Below are positions 9,516-17,840 of a stretch of DNA of 41,424 nucleotides, piece after piece. The notes under the pieces are model-generated. The model did not search any database. It saw only the letters and a list, made by a program, of their open reading frames with translations, and had not been told where the DNA came from. The stretch lies in contig CAKUBM010000020.1 of NCBI GenBank assembly GCA_934643145.1, positions 1 to 41,424 on the forward strand, written 5' to 3'. This DNA comes from an uncultured Collinsella sp. (GTDB lineage: Bacteria > Actinomycetota > Coriobacteriia > Coriobacteriales > Coriobacteriaceae). The position numbers and the translations under genes are program-made. Positions within the stretch are counted from its first letter, which is position 1. Every line of letters starts with the position of its first letter.

Positions 9516-9548
9516 GCCCGGCGCCTCACTTGCGGTGAAGCGCCGGGC
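9516..9548 (-). terminator. GC-rich hairpin, possible terminator between the TPR gene and mreB
   Basis: A perfect 9-base stem (GCCCGGCGC at 9516-9524 with its complement at 9540-9548) extended by an inner CAC/GTG pairing. It lies 22 bases after the TPR gene stop on the minus strand. It is followed by TTGCGC rather than a clear T tract, so intrinsic termination is only plausible. It might also be part of the mreB control region. Confidence 0.4.
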
Positions 9549-9570
9549 AAAGCTAAATCCCATAAGGTCA

Positions 9571-10875
9571 CTACTGGTTGTCAGCAGCCGAGAAATCCAT
9601 ATCGAGGGAGGAAACGGCCCAGCCGATATGGTTGTCGGAGCGCACGAATTTGACCGTGTACTCCTGCTCGCCGCCCTTGGACAGCGATGCCTTCACCTTA
9701 GCGGTCGTCTCGGTCATGGACTGATCCATGCCCTCGACGGACACGGTGGCACCCTGCGGAATCGAGGAGATGATCATCGACTTAGCGTCCTCGGACAGGT
9801 TCGAGGCCAGGCAAGACTCGGCCTTTGCGGTGTCACCGTCGCCGGCAGCCTGGAACAGATCGGTAACGACAGACTCCTGAGACGGGAAGCCAAAGCCGCG
9901 CGTGTAGGCAAAGCCCAGACCGCCCGCGGCGATCAAAATGAGCAGAAGCAGCACGATGAAGACTTTGAGACCCGTGTGGCGATGGCGACGACGGACCTTG
10001 GCCTGCTTACGATCCTGACGGTCCTGCTGGACCATCTCGGACTCGGACAGCGTAAAGAAGCCGGTGTCCGAGGGATCGGGCATAAACTGACCGGTCGCGC
10101 CCGTAGGATCGAGAGGATCGACGGCAGGAGCGTCCATCGCGGGCGCCGGAGCCGTGGCCATAGCCGTCTGGGCAGACAGCGCGGCAAGCGAATCGTGCAC
10201 GCGGGCAAGCTCATCGGCCTGCTCGGAGGTGAGCTGGTAGATGCCATCGGCAGTAGCGGCGTTAAAGGCGTCGAGTGCGTCGGAGGGACGGCCGGCGGCA
10301 GAAAGCGCCTGACCCATGCCGGCGTTGAGCGCACGCGTGTCGTCGCGGGGGCCGGCAAAGTCGATAGCCGTGCGGTAGGTCTCCACGGCATCCGCCGGAC
10401 GGCCGAGCTTAATGAAGCAACGACCGAGCTCGCCGAGCGCGGCGGCAGGAGCCGGATTGGCGCCGTCGATGGCAGCCTGACGGAAGGCGGTTCCCGCGTT
10501 GGCATAGTCGCCCGATTGGAACAGCGCATTGCCTAGACCCAGATAGGCCTTGAACGGCGTGGCATAGGAAGCATCCTGCGTAGCAGCAGAGAACGCCTGG
10601 GCGGCCGTCGTGTAGTCGCCCACGGCGGCGAGCGCCTTGCCGCGGTTGGTGAGCAGCGCGCCGCGCTTGCCGTAGGTGCCGTCGTTGAGGGCGGCGGCAT
10701 AGGCCTCGGCGGCCTCGGCATACATGCCCAGGTGCATCAAGGCGTTGCCACGAAGGTGATCGGCCTCGCCCATAATCTCATCGGGAGTCTTTGCCGCCCC
10801 AAGCATCTGGGCTGCAGCGGAAAAATCACCCGCGCGGTAAGCGGCGCGGCCCTGTTGGATCAGCTGGCTATTCAA
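9571..10875 (-). CDS. TPR-repeat protein with single transmembrane helix
   Basis: A 434-residue protein of unknown function. About six tetratricopeptide repeats fill residues 1-215, seen as recurring A-Y-x-A-G-D/Y-x-A-A motifs such as AAYRAGDFSAAAQML and AYLGLGNALFQSGDYANAG. An Ala/Pro/Asp-rich linker follows, then a basic stretch (RKQAKVRRRHRHTGLK), one membrane helix at about 305-325 and a C-terminal domain of about 110 residues. That domain resembles an outward-facing DUF4878-like or NTF2-like fold, which is inference. The topology puts the TPR part in the cytoplasm. TTG at 10875 follows GGGGA. The gene starts 11 bases after the cyclophilin stop and is probably co-transcribed with it. Confidence 0.85.
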   Translation of the reverse strand: MNSQLIQQGRAAYRAGDFSAAAQMLGAAKTPDEIMGEADHLRGNALMHLGMYAEAAEAYAAALNDGTYGKRGALLTNRGKALAAVGDYTTAAQAFSAATQDASYATPFKAYLGLGNALFQSGDYANAGTAFRQAAIDGANPAPAAALGELGRCFIKLGRPADAVETYRTAIDFAGPRDDTRALNAGMGQALSAAGRPSDALDAFNAATADGIYQLTSEQADELARVHDSLAALSAQTAMATAPAPAMDAPAVDPLDPTGATGQFMPDPSDTGFFTLSESEMVQQDRQDRKQAKVRRRHRHTGLKVFIVLLLLILIAAGGLGFAYTRGFGFPSQESVVTDLFQAAGDGDTAKAESCLASNLSEDAKSMIISSIPQGATVSVEGMDQSMTETTAKVKASLSKGGEQEYTVKFVRSDNHIGWAVSSLDMDFSAADNQ

Positions 10876-10886
10876 GGAAGTCCCCT

Positions 10887-11429
10887 TTACTCGTGAACGA
10901 TCTCGACATGGACGATCTCGTCGCCGGCACGCAGCTGCGAAATCACATCGAGACCCTCGACCGTGGTACCAAAGACGGTGTAACCGGAATCGAGGTTATG
11001 CTGGGCACCCAGGCAGAAGTAGAACTGCGAACCCGCGGAATCGGGATCCATGGAGCGTGCCATGGCAAGGGCGCCATCGACATGGCTATTGCGCGGATTG
11101 GTGGCAAACTCGCCCTTGATGCAGTAGCCGGGGCCACCGGTACCGGGCATGCCGTCGGGGCCCTCAAGACCGGCAGCGACGTCGGCGCCGGACATGTCGC
11201 GGGTATTGGGGTCGCCGCCCTGGATAACAAAACCGGGCACATAGCGATGGAACTTAAGGCCATCATAGAAGCCCATCGTGGAAAGCTCGCAGAAGTTCGC
11301 GACATGAATGGGAGCGCCCTCGCCGTCAAACTTGACCTTGATGGCACCCTTCGACGTCTCGATTACGGCGCACTCGTCGCCGACAAGCTGATACTCGGGC
11401 GTGTAGAGCTCTTTCTTAAAACCAAACAT
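10887..11429 (-). CDS. Cyclophilin-type peptidyl-prolyl cis-trans isomerase
   Basis: A 180-residue single-domain cyclophilin. Signature segments are FHRYVPGFVIQGGDP (with the catalytic Arg after His), GALAMARSMDPDSAGSQFYF and YTVFGTTVEGLDV. It interconverts cis and trans peptidyl-proline bonds. There is no signal peptide or lipobox, so it should be cytoplasmic. The N-terminus (MFGFKKELYTPEYQL) is slightly extended. ATG at 11429 is preceded by GGAAGG. A promoter at 11469-11498 reads into it, and the TPR membrane protein follows. The gene symbol is left blank because ppiA/ppiB naming cannot be resolved here. Confidence 0.93.
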   Translation of the reverse strand: MFGFKKELYTPEYQLVGDECAVIETSKGAIKVKFDGEGAPIHVANFCELSTMGFYDGLKFHRYVPGFVIQGGDPNTRDMSGADVAAGLEGPDGMPGTGGPGYCIKGEFATNPRNSHVDGALAMARSMDPDSAGSQFYFCLGAQHNLDSGYTVFGTTVEGLDVISQLRAGDEIVHVEIVHE

Positions 11430-11468
11430 GTGGATCCTTCCTCGTGCGTTTAAAGCATATTTGTACGA

Positions 11469-11498
11469 ATTGTAGCAATAAGCACGGGCTTACATCAA
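11469..11498 (-). promoter_or_regulatory. Sigma70-type promoter for the cyclophilin-TPR operon
   Basis: On the minus strand, TTGATG (11498-11493) and TACAAT (11474-11469) are separated by 18 bases and lie about 40 bases upstream of the cyclophilin start. Both hexamers are close to consensus. This is a sequence call only. Confidence 0.55.
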
Positions 11499-11536
11499 TT
11501 GCGCACGTAGGTTATGCCGACCATGGCGAACTAATT

Positions 11537-12679
11537 TTAGGATCGCTGCTGCGGCTTCCAGGAACCCACATTGGCATCGTACTGGTTCAGCGCGCTGTTG
11601 CCGCCCTGCGCGATGGGCGCCAGGATCTCGCTTTGGTGGGAACTCATCGACTCGCCATCGGGAATGGCCAGCGAGATATCCCAGCTCTGGCAGATCACGT
11701 CGACGCGCTCATACATCCACTCGGCAAGCTGCTTTAAGTGGGCGATATCGTCCGCATAGACCGTATCGTCCTGTACTTTCAGGTTGTTGAGCTCATCTTG
11801 CGTCTTTTTTATCTGGTCACGCAGGGCGTAGGCACTTTGCGACAGCTCCTGACGGGTGGACAGTGGCGTTCGAAGATAGCCGTTGTTAAAGGAATCGATG
11901 ACCTCGCCGATCTGGTCCTCGTCAGCGTAGGACACGATGGTCTGATACAGACCGTCGAGCCTGGTATAGAGCTGATCATCGGTGAGCACGGTTTCTTCCT
12001 GGACCACCTCGGCAGAATCGCCCTGCTTGGTATCGTCCTCAGTCGCCTCGCCCTTTTGACGCGTGGGGAAGGTGGTTTGTGCAGCTTGGCCAAACTGATC
12101 ATAGAAGCCAGGCATAACACCCATGGGATCGGTCGTCACGAACCAATAGGCACCACCGCACACGACGGCAAGGACCGCGATGATAATGAGCGGCTTAGGA
12201 ATATGACGCTTATGCTTGTGATAGGCGTCCTCGTCGGGGTGCACCTTGCGCTTGGGTTTTTGAGCATCGTCATGCAGGGAAACGGGCGTGGGAATATCGA
12301 CCTTGGGGATACCGAAATCCTTATCGAAAGCTGGCAGCACGCAGGTCTCATTGGGGTCGGCGGCGTCCGAAAGCACCGCAGCGGCAGAGGCCGGCGCATG
12401 CGGCACCTCGGTATCGATCTGCTCTTGCGTTAGGCGCGGAAAGCCCGCCGTGCGGCCCGCTGCCAGGTCGGATGCTGCCGCGTCCTTGGAGAGGATGCCC
12501 GGAGCGGGGCGTCCGCATTTGGGGCACGTACGATCATGCGGAGAAAGACGGGCACCGCAGCCCTCACAGAACACGAACTCGGTGTGCTCGGGGCCATCGC
12601 CCGGACCCACATAGGCGTTGCAGTAGGGGCAGAACGAGGCGCCGTCCTCGATAGTCTTAAGGCAATGCGGGCAGATCAC
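11537..12679 (-). CDS. Zinc-ribbon single-pass membrane protein
   Basis: Unknown function. The N-terminus has two zinc-ribbon pairs, CPHCLKTIEDGASFCPYC and CEGCGARLSPHDRTCPKC (residues 3-20 and 38-55 from the chosen start). A low-complexity acidic linker follows, then a basic stretch (HKHKRHIPK), one membrane helix at about 163-182, and a C-terminal domain of about 200 residues rich in charged helices. The best start is GTG at 12679, which has AAGAGGA upstream and gives the usual family N-terminus Met-Ile-Cys-Pro-His-Cys. A TTG 30 bases further upstream extends the frame but has no ribosome site. The ribbons would face the cytoplasm. Its layout resembles the neighbouring TPR protein (soluble N-domain, basic stretch, helix, outer domain). 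Confidence 0.8.
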   Translation of the reverse strand: MICPHCLKTIEDGASFCPYCNAYVGPGDGPEHTEFVFCEGCGARLSPHDRTCPKCGRPAPGILSKDAAASDLAAGRTAGFPRLTQEQIDTEVPHAPASAAAVLSDAADPNETCVLPAFDKDFGIPKVDIPTPVSLHDDAQKPKRKVHPDEDAYHKHKRHIPKPLIIIAVLAVVCGGAYWFVTTDPMGVMPGFYDQFGQAAQTTFPTRQKGEATEDDTKQGDSAEVVQEETVLTDDQLYTRLDGLYQTIVSYADEDQIGEVIDSFNNGYLRTPLSTRQELSQSAYALRDQIKKTQDELNNLKVQDDTVYADDIAHLKQLAEWMYERVDVICQSWDISLAIPDGESMSSHQSEILAPIAQGGNSALNQYDANVGSWKPQQRS

Positions 12680-12782
12680 GGCATCCTCTTTTCGAAGCAA
12701 TTCAAACAATCGAGGTTAGAGCATAACATCGCCACGGCCCCACAGGAGCAAGGCACCAATTCAACATCGCCAGGGCGCGTAG

Positions 12783-15521
12783 TTACTTCTTCTTTTTGCT
12801 TGGCATAGAGACTTTGATGCCTTGGGCGGACTTGGTTACGCGAGAGCGCTTGGCTCCGGTACTCTTCTTTTTCTTGGGCTGGGCCTGGGCCACGCCCTCG
12901 AGTGCGCGGGCCTCGGCCTCGCGAACGGTGCGAGCCTCGCGGCGCTGCGCCATATCGGCGGCAACGCGCTTGGCAAAACGCTCCGCCGTCGAACCCGTCG
13001 AGCTCACCTTACCGCCACCGCGACCCAGGCGGACGCGCACACCGCGGCCAAAACCAGTTGCGGCATGACGACGACGCGGCTTAAGCGAATCCATCATCGT
13101 GGCGAGCTTAAAGAACACCGAGCAGGTAAAGGCCACGATGACAGCCAAGATAACCATCTGACCCATCGTCAGGTTGGCAATAGACAGCAGCTTCGGGAAT
13201 CCGATAACGCCCGTCAGGATGCCGGCGACTACAAACACAAAGAGCGCCACACGTAGGGGCGTGAGAGGCTGCGAGATGCGCCAGATCAGGCTGACGCTCG
13301 CCGCGCACGACGTAAGCAGGCACATCGTAGACAGCGTGAGCTGGCTAAAGCCAAACACGCGCGCCACAAAGATATCGAGCGCCGCAGCCATAATGACCGC
13401 CAGCGACGCCGGCAGCGCACGCTTGAGTACGTTCGTCAGGAACGACCCCTTCACGCGAGCATTGTTGGGCTCCAGGCCCAACACAAAGCCCGGCGCGCCG
13501 ATGCAGAAGAAGTTAATGAGCGTCATCTGGATGGGCTCGAAGGGGTACGGCGGCAGCGCGATGCACAGCGCCGCCAGGCCCATCGAGAACAGCGTCTTGG
13601 TCAAGAAGAGCGAAGCCGAACGCTGCAGGTTGTTGATGGAGCGACGGCCTTCAGCCACCACGGCGGGCATCGAGGCAAAGTCGTTGTCGACGAGTACGAT
13701 CTCGGCCACGTTGCGCGCGGCATCGGAGCCGGCCGCCATGGCGACGGAGCAGTCGGCCTCCTTGAGCGCCAGCACGTCGTTGACGCCGTCGCCCGTCATG
13801 GCCACGGTGTGCTCGCGGCGCTTGAGCGCCTGCACGAGCTCGCGCTTCTGCTGCGGGGTCACACGACCAAAGACATGGTAGCGGTCCACTGCGGCATCGA
13901 GCTTGGCCGGCGTATCGAGCGTCGTGGCGTCCACATAAGCGTCCGCACCCGGCACGCCCACCACGCGCGCGATCGACGACACCGTACGCGGGTCGTCGCC
14001 ACTGATCACGTTGAGAGTCACGCCCTGCTCGTTAAAGTAGCCGATGGTCTCGGCCGCCGAGGTACGGATCTCGTCGCGGATGGTCACAAAGCCCACAGGC
14101 TCGGCCTCGCCCACCATATCGCCATCGGGCGTAAAGCCGTCCACGCGCGCCACCACGAGCACGCGGCAGGTATCGGCAAGCTCGGCGACACGGTTCTCGA
14201 CCTGGGCAAACGCACGATCAGAGAGCACAAACTGCGCCGCACCCATCACATAGGAGCCCTGCACAAACGACGCGCCGCTCCACTTTTTGGAGGACGAGAA
14301 CGGAATGACCGACAGCGGCTCGGACACCTCGACCGGGCGATCGGCGTAATAGTTGAGCAGTGCCTGGCAGGTCTCGTTGGCATCGGCCGAAGTCGCACGC
14401 GCCACGTTAGCCAGCGCAAAATCGAGCACCGTGGTATCGACGGAAACGGCGGCGTCACCCTCCCCCACGCCCAGGGCAACGCCCTCGACCGGTAGCGGAT
14501 AGGTACCCTCGACCTCCATGCGACCCGACGTGATGGTGCCCGTCTTGTCCAGGCACAGCACGTCGACGCGCGCGAGCGTCTCGATGCAGTAGAGCTGCTG
14601 CGCCAGCACCTTGCGGCGGGCCAGGCGCACCGTGGCGATGGCGAGCACCGACGAGGTCAGCAGCACCAAGCCTTGCGGGATCATGCCCAGCAGGGCGCCC
14701 ACCGTGGACAGCAGCGCCGACGAGGGCACGCGGCCGGCCAGCAGCTCGGAGAAGCACCACGAAAGCGCGCTATCGCCCGGGGTTCCCGCGGCATCCCACA
14801 GCTCGCTCACGCTCGAGGCAAACAACGCCAAACCGAGCGGGATCATGATGATGCTCGCAAAGCGCACGATGGCGTTCAGCGCGTTCATGATCTCGGAATT
14901 GACCTTTTTGACGTACTTGGCCTCGTTATTAATTTTGGCTACGTAGTTGTCGGCGCCGACATGGATCACGCGGGCGCGCAGCAGGCCCGAGTCGATAAAG
15001 CTGCCGCTCATGAGCTCGGAACCGGGCTGTTTCTTAATAAGGTCGCTCTCGCCCGTCAGCAGGCTCTCGTTCACGAGCGCCTCGCCCGAAACCACCACGG
15101 CGTCAGCGGGGATCTGGTCGCCGCGCCCCAGGCGGATGATGTCGTCGAGCACGATCTGATCCAGGTCGAGCTCCACCTCGGAGCCGTCGCGCACCGCGAT
15201 GGCCTTCTTGGAAGTCAGCAGCGTGAGCTTATCGACCATCTTCTTGGAGCGCATGGACTGAATGACGCCAATAGCGGTATTGAGGAACACCACGAACAGG
15301 AACGTCAGATTCTTAAACGAACCGGTCAAAATGACCAGGAACGCCAAGATCACGTTGATCAAATTGAACAGCGTGCAGAGGTTCTCGATGATGAGCTCTT
15401 TGACCGACTTGGTCTTGAGCTCCATGTTGCGATTGATCTTACCGGCGGCGATGCGCTCCTCGACCTCGGCGGTCGAGAGTCCGCGCTCGATATCCGTTGC
15501 TGCCATACCACGTCCCATCAC
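12783..15521 (-). CDS. Cation-translocating P-type ATPase, CtpE-like, with basic C-terminal tail
   Basis: A protein of about 910 residues with all P-type hallmarks: LLTGES in the actuator domain, CLDKTGTITSG with phosphorylated Asp325, and TGDGVNDVLALKEADC near 577. The M4 motif is IPQGLVLLTSS; CtpE-type calcium pumps have a similar Pro-x-Gly-Leu segment. No N-terminal CXXC metal domain is present. A calcium-type substrate is inferred from that resemblance. The last 100 or so residues (from SLKPRRRHAATG on) are extremely Lys/Arg-rich and end in PSKKKK, which is not usual for the family. GTG at 15521 and ATG at 15518 lack a ribosome site; ATG at 15506 (MAATDIERGL) has GGGA upstream and may be the real start. 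Confidence 0.88.
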   Translation of the reverse strand: MMGRGMAATDIERGLSTAEVEERIAAGKINRNMELKTKSVKELIIENLCTLFNLINVILAFLVILTGSFKNLTFLFVVFLNTAIGVIQSMRSKKMVDKLTLLTSKKAIAVRDGSEVELDLDQIVLDDIIRLGRGDQIPADAVVVSGEALVNESLLTGESDLIKKQPGSELMSGSFIDSGLLRARVIHVGADNYVAKINNEAKYVKKVNSEIMNALNAIVRFASIIMIPLGLALFASSVSELWDAAGTPGDSALSWCFSELLAGRVPSSALLSTVGALLGMIPQGLVLLTSSVLAIATVRLARRKVLAQQLYCIETLARVDVLCLDKTGTITSGRMEVEGTYPLPVEGVALGVGEGDAAVSVDTTVLDFALANVARATSADANETCQALLNYYADRPVEVSEPLSVIPFSSSKKWSGASFVQGSYVMGAAQFVLSDRAFAQVENRVAELADTCRVLVVARVDGFTPDGDMVGEAEPVGFVTIRDEIRTSAAETIGYFNEQGVTLNVISGDDPRTVSSIARVVGVPGADAYVDATTLDTPAKLDAAVDRYHVFGRVTPQQKRELVQALKRREHTVAMTGDGVNDVLALKEADCSVAMAAGSDAARNVAEIVLVDNDFASMPAVVAEGRRSINNLQRSASLFLTKTLFSMGLAALCIALPPYPFEPIQMTLINFFCIGAPGFVLGLEPNNARVKGSFLTNVLKRALPASLAVIMAAALDIFVARVFGFSQLTLSTMCLLTSCAASVSLIWRISQPLTPLRVALFVFVVAGILTGVIGFPKLLSIANLTMGQMVILAVIVAFTCSVFFKLATMMDSLKPRRRHAATGFGRGVRVRLGRGGGKVSSTGSTAERFAKRVAADMAQRREARTVREAEARALEGVAQAQPKKKKSTGAKRSRVTKSAQGIKVSMPSKKKK

Positions 15522-15533
15522 GTCGCGTCGGTA

Positions 15534-15571
15534 TAAGAAAAACCGCCCGGACCATGCGAGGTTCGGACGGT
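15534..15571 (-). terminator. Intrinsic terminator of tRNA-Arg(CCG)
   Basis: On the minus strand a 12-base-pair stem (15571-15560 with 15553-15542, one mismatch and one G-T pair) is followed by TTTTTC. It begins 12 bases after the CCA end of the tRNA. Confidence 0.85.
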
Positions 15572-15582
15572 CTTACGTTCGA

Positions 15583-15659
15583 TGGTGCCCCATGTTGGAT
15601 TCGAACCAACGGCCTTCTGCTCCGGAGGCAGACGCTCTAATCCCCTGAGCTAATAGGGC
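15583..15659 (-). tRNA. tRNA-Arg (anticodon CCG)
   Basis: The 77 bases fold as a complete cloverleaf. The acceptor GCCCTAT pairs with ATGGGGC, the D stem is GCTC/GAGC, the anticodon stem is TCTGC/GCAGA around loop CTCCGGA (anticodon CCG), and the T stem is GTTGG/CCAAC with loop TTCGAAT. The discriminator is A and CCA is encoded. It reads CGG codons. It has its own promoter and terminator. Confidence 0.97.
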
Positions 15660-15670
15660 CAACGTTTGGC

Positions 15671-15700
15671 ATTATACCCAAGTGCACCACGGGCTATCAA
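15671..15700 (-). promoter_or_regulatory. Promoter of tRNA-Arg(CCG)
   Basis: On the minus strand TTGATA (15700-15695), an 18-base spacer and a perfect TATAAT (15676-15671) end 12 bases before the mature tRNA 5' end. Confidence 0.75.
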
Positions 15701-15752
15701 AATAAAAGAAAAAGCTTTGCAATTCCGAGGAAGACGCGGCGCAACGGCTCAC

Positions 15753-15782
15753 TTTAGAAGGCAAAAGCGAATCAGATAGTAT
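15753..15782 (+). promoter_or_regulatory. Candidate promoter for the aro cluster
   Basis: TTTAGA (15753-15758), an 18-base spacer and TAGTAT (15777-15782) lie upstream of the aroF leader hairpin. TATAAA overlaps this -10 as an alternative. No other good promoter is visible between the divergent tRNA and aroF. Confidence 0.45.
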
Positions 15783-15806
15783 AAACTCTCATGCACCATA
15801 TATACA

Positions 15807-15830
15807 CGGCTCGCGATGCGGGCCGTTTTT
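15807..15830 (+). terminator. Leader hairpin with T tract before aroF (possible attenuator)
   Basis: CGGCTCGC and GCGGGCCG pair over 8 bases around the loop GAT and run straight into TTTTT (15826-15830). This is an intrinsic-terminator shape located between the candidate promoter and the aroF ribosome site. On the plus strand it has no upstream gene to terminate, since the flanking tRNA is transcribed the other way. Attenuation of the aro cluster is therefore the natural reading. No leader peptide rich in aromatic codons is obvious, so the signal is unknown. Confidence 0.65.
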
Positions 15831-15863
15831 GCAAGGGTTATCCATCGATGCGAGAGGCACACC

Positions 15864-16886
15864 ATGATTGCAATTTTAAAGCAGAGCGCCAGCGACGAGG
15901 CCGTCAGCCATATCGTCAGCTGGATTGAAAAAAAGGGCCTGAAGACCGACGTCTCGCGCGGCGAGAACGAGACGATCATCGGCCTGGTGGGCGATACGAC
16001 CAAGATCGACCCGTTCCTGCTCGAGTCCATGGACGTCGTCGAGCGCGTGCAACGCGTCTCCGAGCCGTTCAAGCGCGCCAATCGCAAGTTCCACCCCGAG
16101 GACTCCGTCATCGACTGCGGCCACGGCGTCAAGATCGGCGGCGATCAGTTCCAGGTCATCGCCGGCCCGTGCTCCGTCGAGGGCGAGAACCTCATCCGCA
16201 TCGCACGCCGCGTGAAGGCCGCCGGCGCCACGATGCTGCGCGGTGGCGCCTACAAGCCCCGCACCTCCCCGTACGCCTACCAGGGCATGGGCCCCGCCGG
16301 CCTGGACCTGCTGTGCGAGGCGTCTGCCGAACTCGACATGCCGATCGTCACCGAGATCATGGACCCGCGCGACGTGCAGGTCTTCCTGGACAAGAAGATC
16401 GACGTCATGCAAATCGGCGCCCGCAACGCCCAGAACTTCCCCCTGCTCAAAGAGGTCGGCAAGACCAAGACCCCGATTCTGCTCAAGCGCGGCATGTCCG
16501 GCACAATCGATGAGCTGCTCATGGCTGCCGAGTACATCATGAGCGAGGGCAACGACAACGTTATCCTGTGCGAGCGCGGCATCCGCACCTTCGAGACCCG
16601 CACCCGCAACACCTTCGACCTTAACGCCGTGCCGGTGCTGCACCACCTGTCGCACCTGCCCGTCGTCGCCGACCCCAGCCACGCCACCGGCTACACCCGC
16701 TACGTTGAGCCCATGGCGCTCGCCGCGACCGCCTGCGGCGCCAACGGTCTGGAGATCGAGGTCCACGACGAGCCGAGCCGCGCCTGGTCCGACGGCGCCC
16801 AGGCCCTCACCCCTGATCAGTTCGACGACACCATGCGCCGCATCCGAGCCATCCGCGAGGTTGTCTGCCAAGAGACCATGGAGTAG
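15864..16886 (+). CDS. aroF: 3-deoxy-7-phosphoheptulonate (DAHP) synthase, type I-beta with N-terminal regulatory domain
   Basis: A 340-residue enzyme that condenses PEP and erythrose-4-phosphate in the first shikimate step. Residues 1-72 form the small ferredoxin/ACT-like domain seen in the Thermotoga-type enzyme (MIAILKQSASDEAVSHIVSW), where it gives feedback inhibition by Tyr or Phe. The barrel carries IAGPCSVEG, LRGGAYKPRTSPYAYQG, QIGARNAQNF, LLKRGMSGTIDE, LCERGIRTFE and VADPSHATG. ATG at 15864 has GAGAGG seven bases upstream; an in-frame ATG at 15816 lies inside the leader hairpin and is rejected. It is the first gene of the aro cluster, and tyrA follows after 3 bases. Confidence 0.94.
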   Translation: MIAILKQSASDEAVSHIVSWIEKKGLKTDVSRGENETIIGLVGDTTKIDPFLLESMDVVERVQRVSEPFKRANRKFHPEDSVIDCGHGVKIGGDQFQVIAGPCSVEGENLIRIARRVKAAGATMLRGGAYKPRTSPYAYQGMGPAGLDLLCEASAELDMPIVTEIMDPRDVQVFLDKKIDVMQIGARNAQNFPLLKEVGKTKTPILLKRGMSGTIDELLMAAEYIMSEGNDNVILCERGIRTFETRTRNTFDLNAVPVLHHLSHLPVVADPSHATGYTRYVEPMALAATACGANGLEIEVHDEPSRAWSDGAQALTPDQFDDTMRRIRAIREVVCQETME

Positions 16887-16889
16887 CCC

Positions 16890-17804
16890 ATGGGTACAGT
16901 GAGAAACGCGCGCGTTAACCAGGGCGGCCCCAAGTGTGCCGGTATCGTCGGCCTTGGCCTCATCGGCGGCAGCTTTGCCCGCGGCTATGCGCAGGCGGGC
17001 GTCCGCGTGCTGGCCTGGGATCCCGATGACGATGTCATGACGGCCGCCAGCATGGGCACCGTTGCCGGCGAGCTCAACGACGAGACGCTCGGCGAATGCG
17101 ACATCATCGTCCTGGCTTGCTACCCCGAAGCCTGCATCGAGTGGCTCGAGGCGCACGCCCAGGCACTCGCCGACGCCACCGATACCGAGGCCATCATGGG
17201 CCCCGTGGTGATCGACACGGTGGGCGTCAAGGGCATCGTGTGCGAGCGCGCCTTTGAGCTCGCCCGCGAGCACGGTTTTTACTTTGTGGGCGCGCACCCC
17301 ATGGCGGGCACCCAGTTCTCGGGCTACGCGCACTCCCGCGCCGACCTGTTCCAGGGCGCTCCCCTGGTGCTCGTTCCGCCCGCGGTGGACGATGCGCTCA
17401 AGCTGGAGCTTTTGGGCCAGGTGCGCGAGATGGTGCGTCCCCTGGGCTTTGGCAAGTTCAGCGTAACGAGCGCCGCCGAGCACGACCGCGTCATCGCCTT
17501 TACGAGCCAGCTCGCGCACGTCGTCTCCAACGCCTACGTAAAGAGCCCGACCGCCCAGGTCCACCACGGCTTTTCGGCCGGTAGCTACCGCGATCTCACC
17601 CGCGTGGCACACCTCAACCCGCAAATGTGGTCAGAGCTCATGATTGACGACGCCGACGCACTCGCCTTCGAGATCGACCATCTGATCGAATCGCTTGGCG
17701 CCTACAGCCGCGCCCTTAAGGACCGCGACCAGCGCTATCTGGAGAATCTCCTTGCCGAGGGCGACCGCATTAAGCGTGCACTCGACGACGAGGCCTCCCA
17801 CTAG
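16890..17804 (+). CDS. tyrA: Prephenate dehydrogenase
   Basis: A 304-residue NAD(P)-dependent enzyme that converts prephenate to 4-hydroxyphenylpyruvate for tyrosine. The N-terminal Rossmann motif is GIVGLGLIGGSFARGY at residues 18-33. The catalytic-His region reads GAHPMAGTQFSGYAHS. An all-helical C-terminal dimerisation domain contains SQLAHVVSNAY. No C-terminal ACT domain and no chorismate mutase domain are present, so control probably lies with AroF and PheA. ATG at 16890 is 3 bases after the aroF stop, with GGAG overlapping that stop. Cofactor preference is not clear from sequence. Confidence 0.93.
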   Translation: MGTVRNARVNQGGPKCAGIVGLGLIGGSFARGYAQAGVRVLAWDPDDDVMTAASMGTVAGELNDETLGECDIIVLACYPEACIEWLEAHAQALADATDTEAIMGPVVIDTVGVKGIVCERAFELAREHGFYFVGAHPMAGTQFSGYAHSRADLFQGAPLVLVPPAVDDALKLELLGQVREMVRPLGFGKFSVTSAAEHDRVIAFTSQLAHVVSNAYVKSPTAQVHHGFSAGSYRDLTRVAHLNPQMWSELMIDDADALAFEIDHLIESLGAYSRALKDRDQRYLENLLAEGDRIKRALDDEASH

Positions 17805-17840
17805 ACCACCTATCACGCCAGGTCGAAAGGACCGAAGCTT

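Noticed and set aside
15662..15863. T-box or other aminoacyl-tRNA riboswitch before aroF
   Set aside because: No T-box consensus and no specifier or antiterminator arrangement is visible; the leader from the candidate start point is only about 75 bases.
15876..17624. A 582-codon antisense frame across aroF and tyrA
   Set aside because: It lies fully opposite two well-supported genes and has a low-complexity Gly/Ala/Val/Asp/His composition. It is a codon-bias shadow.
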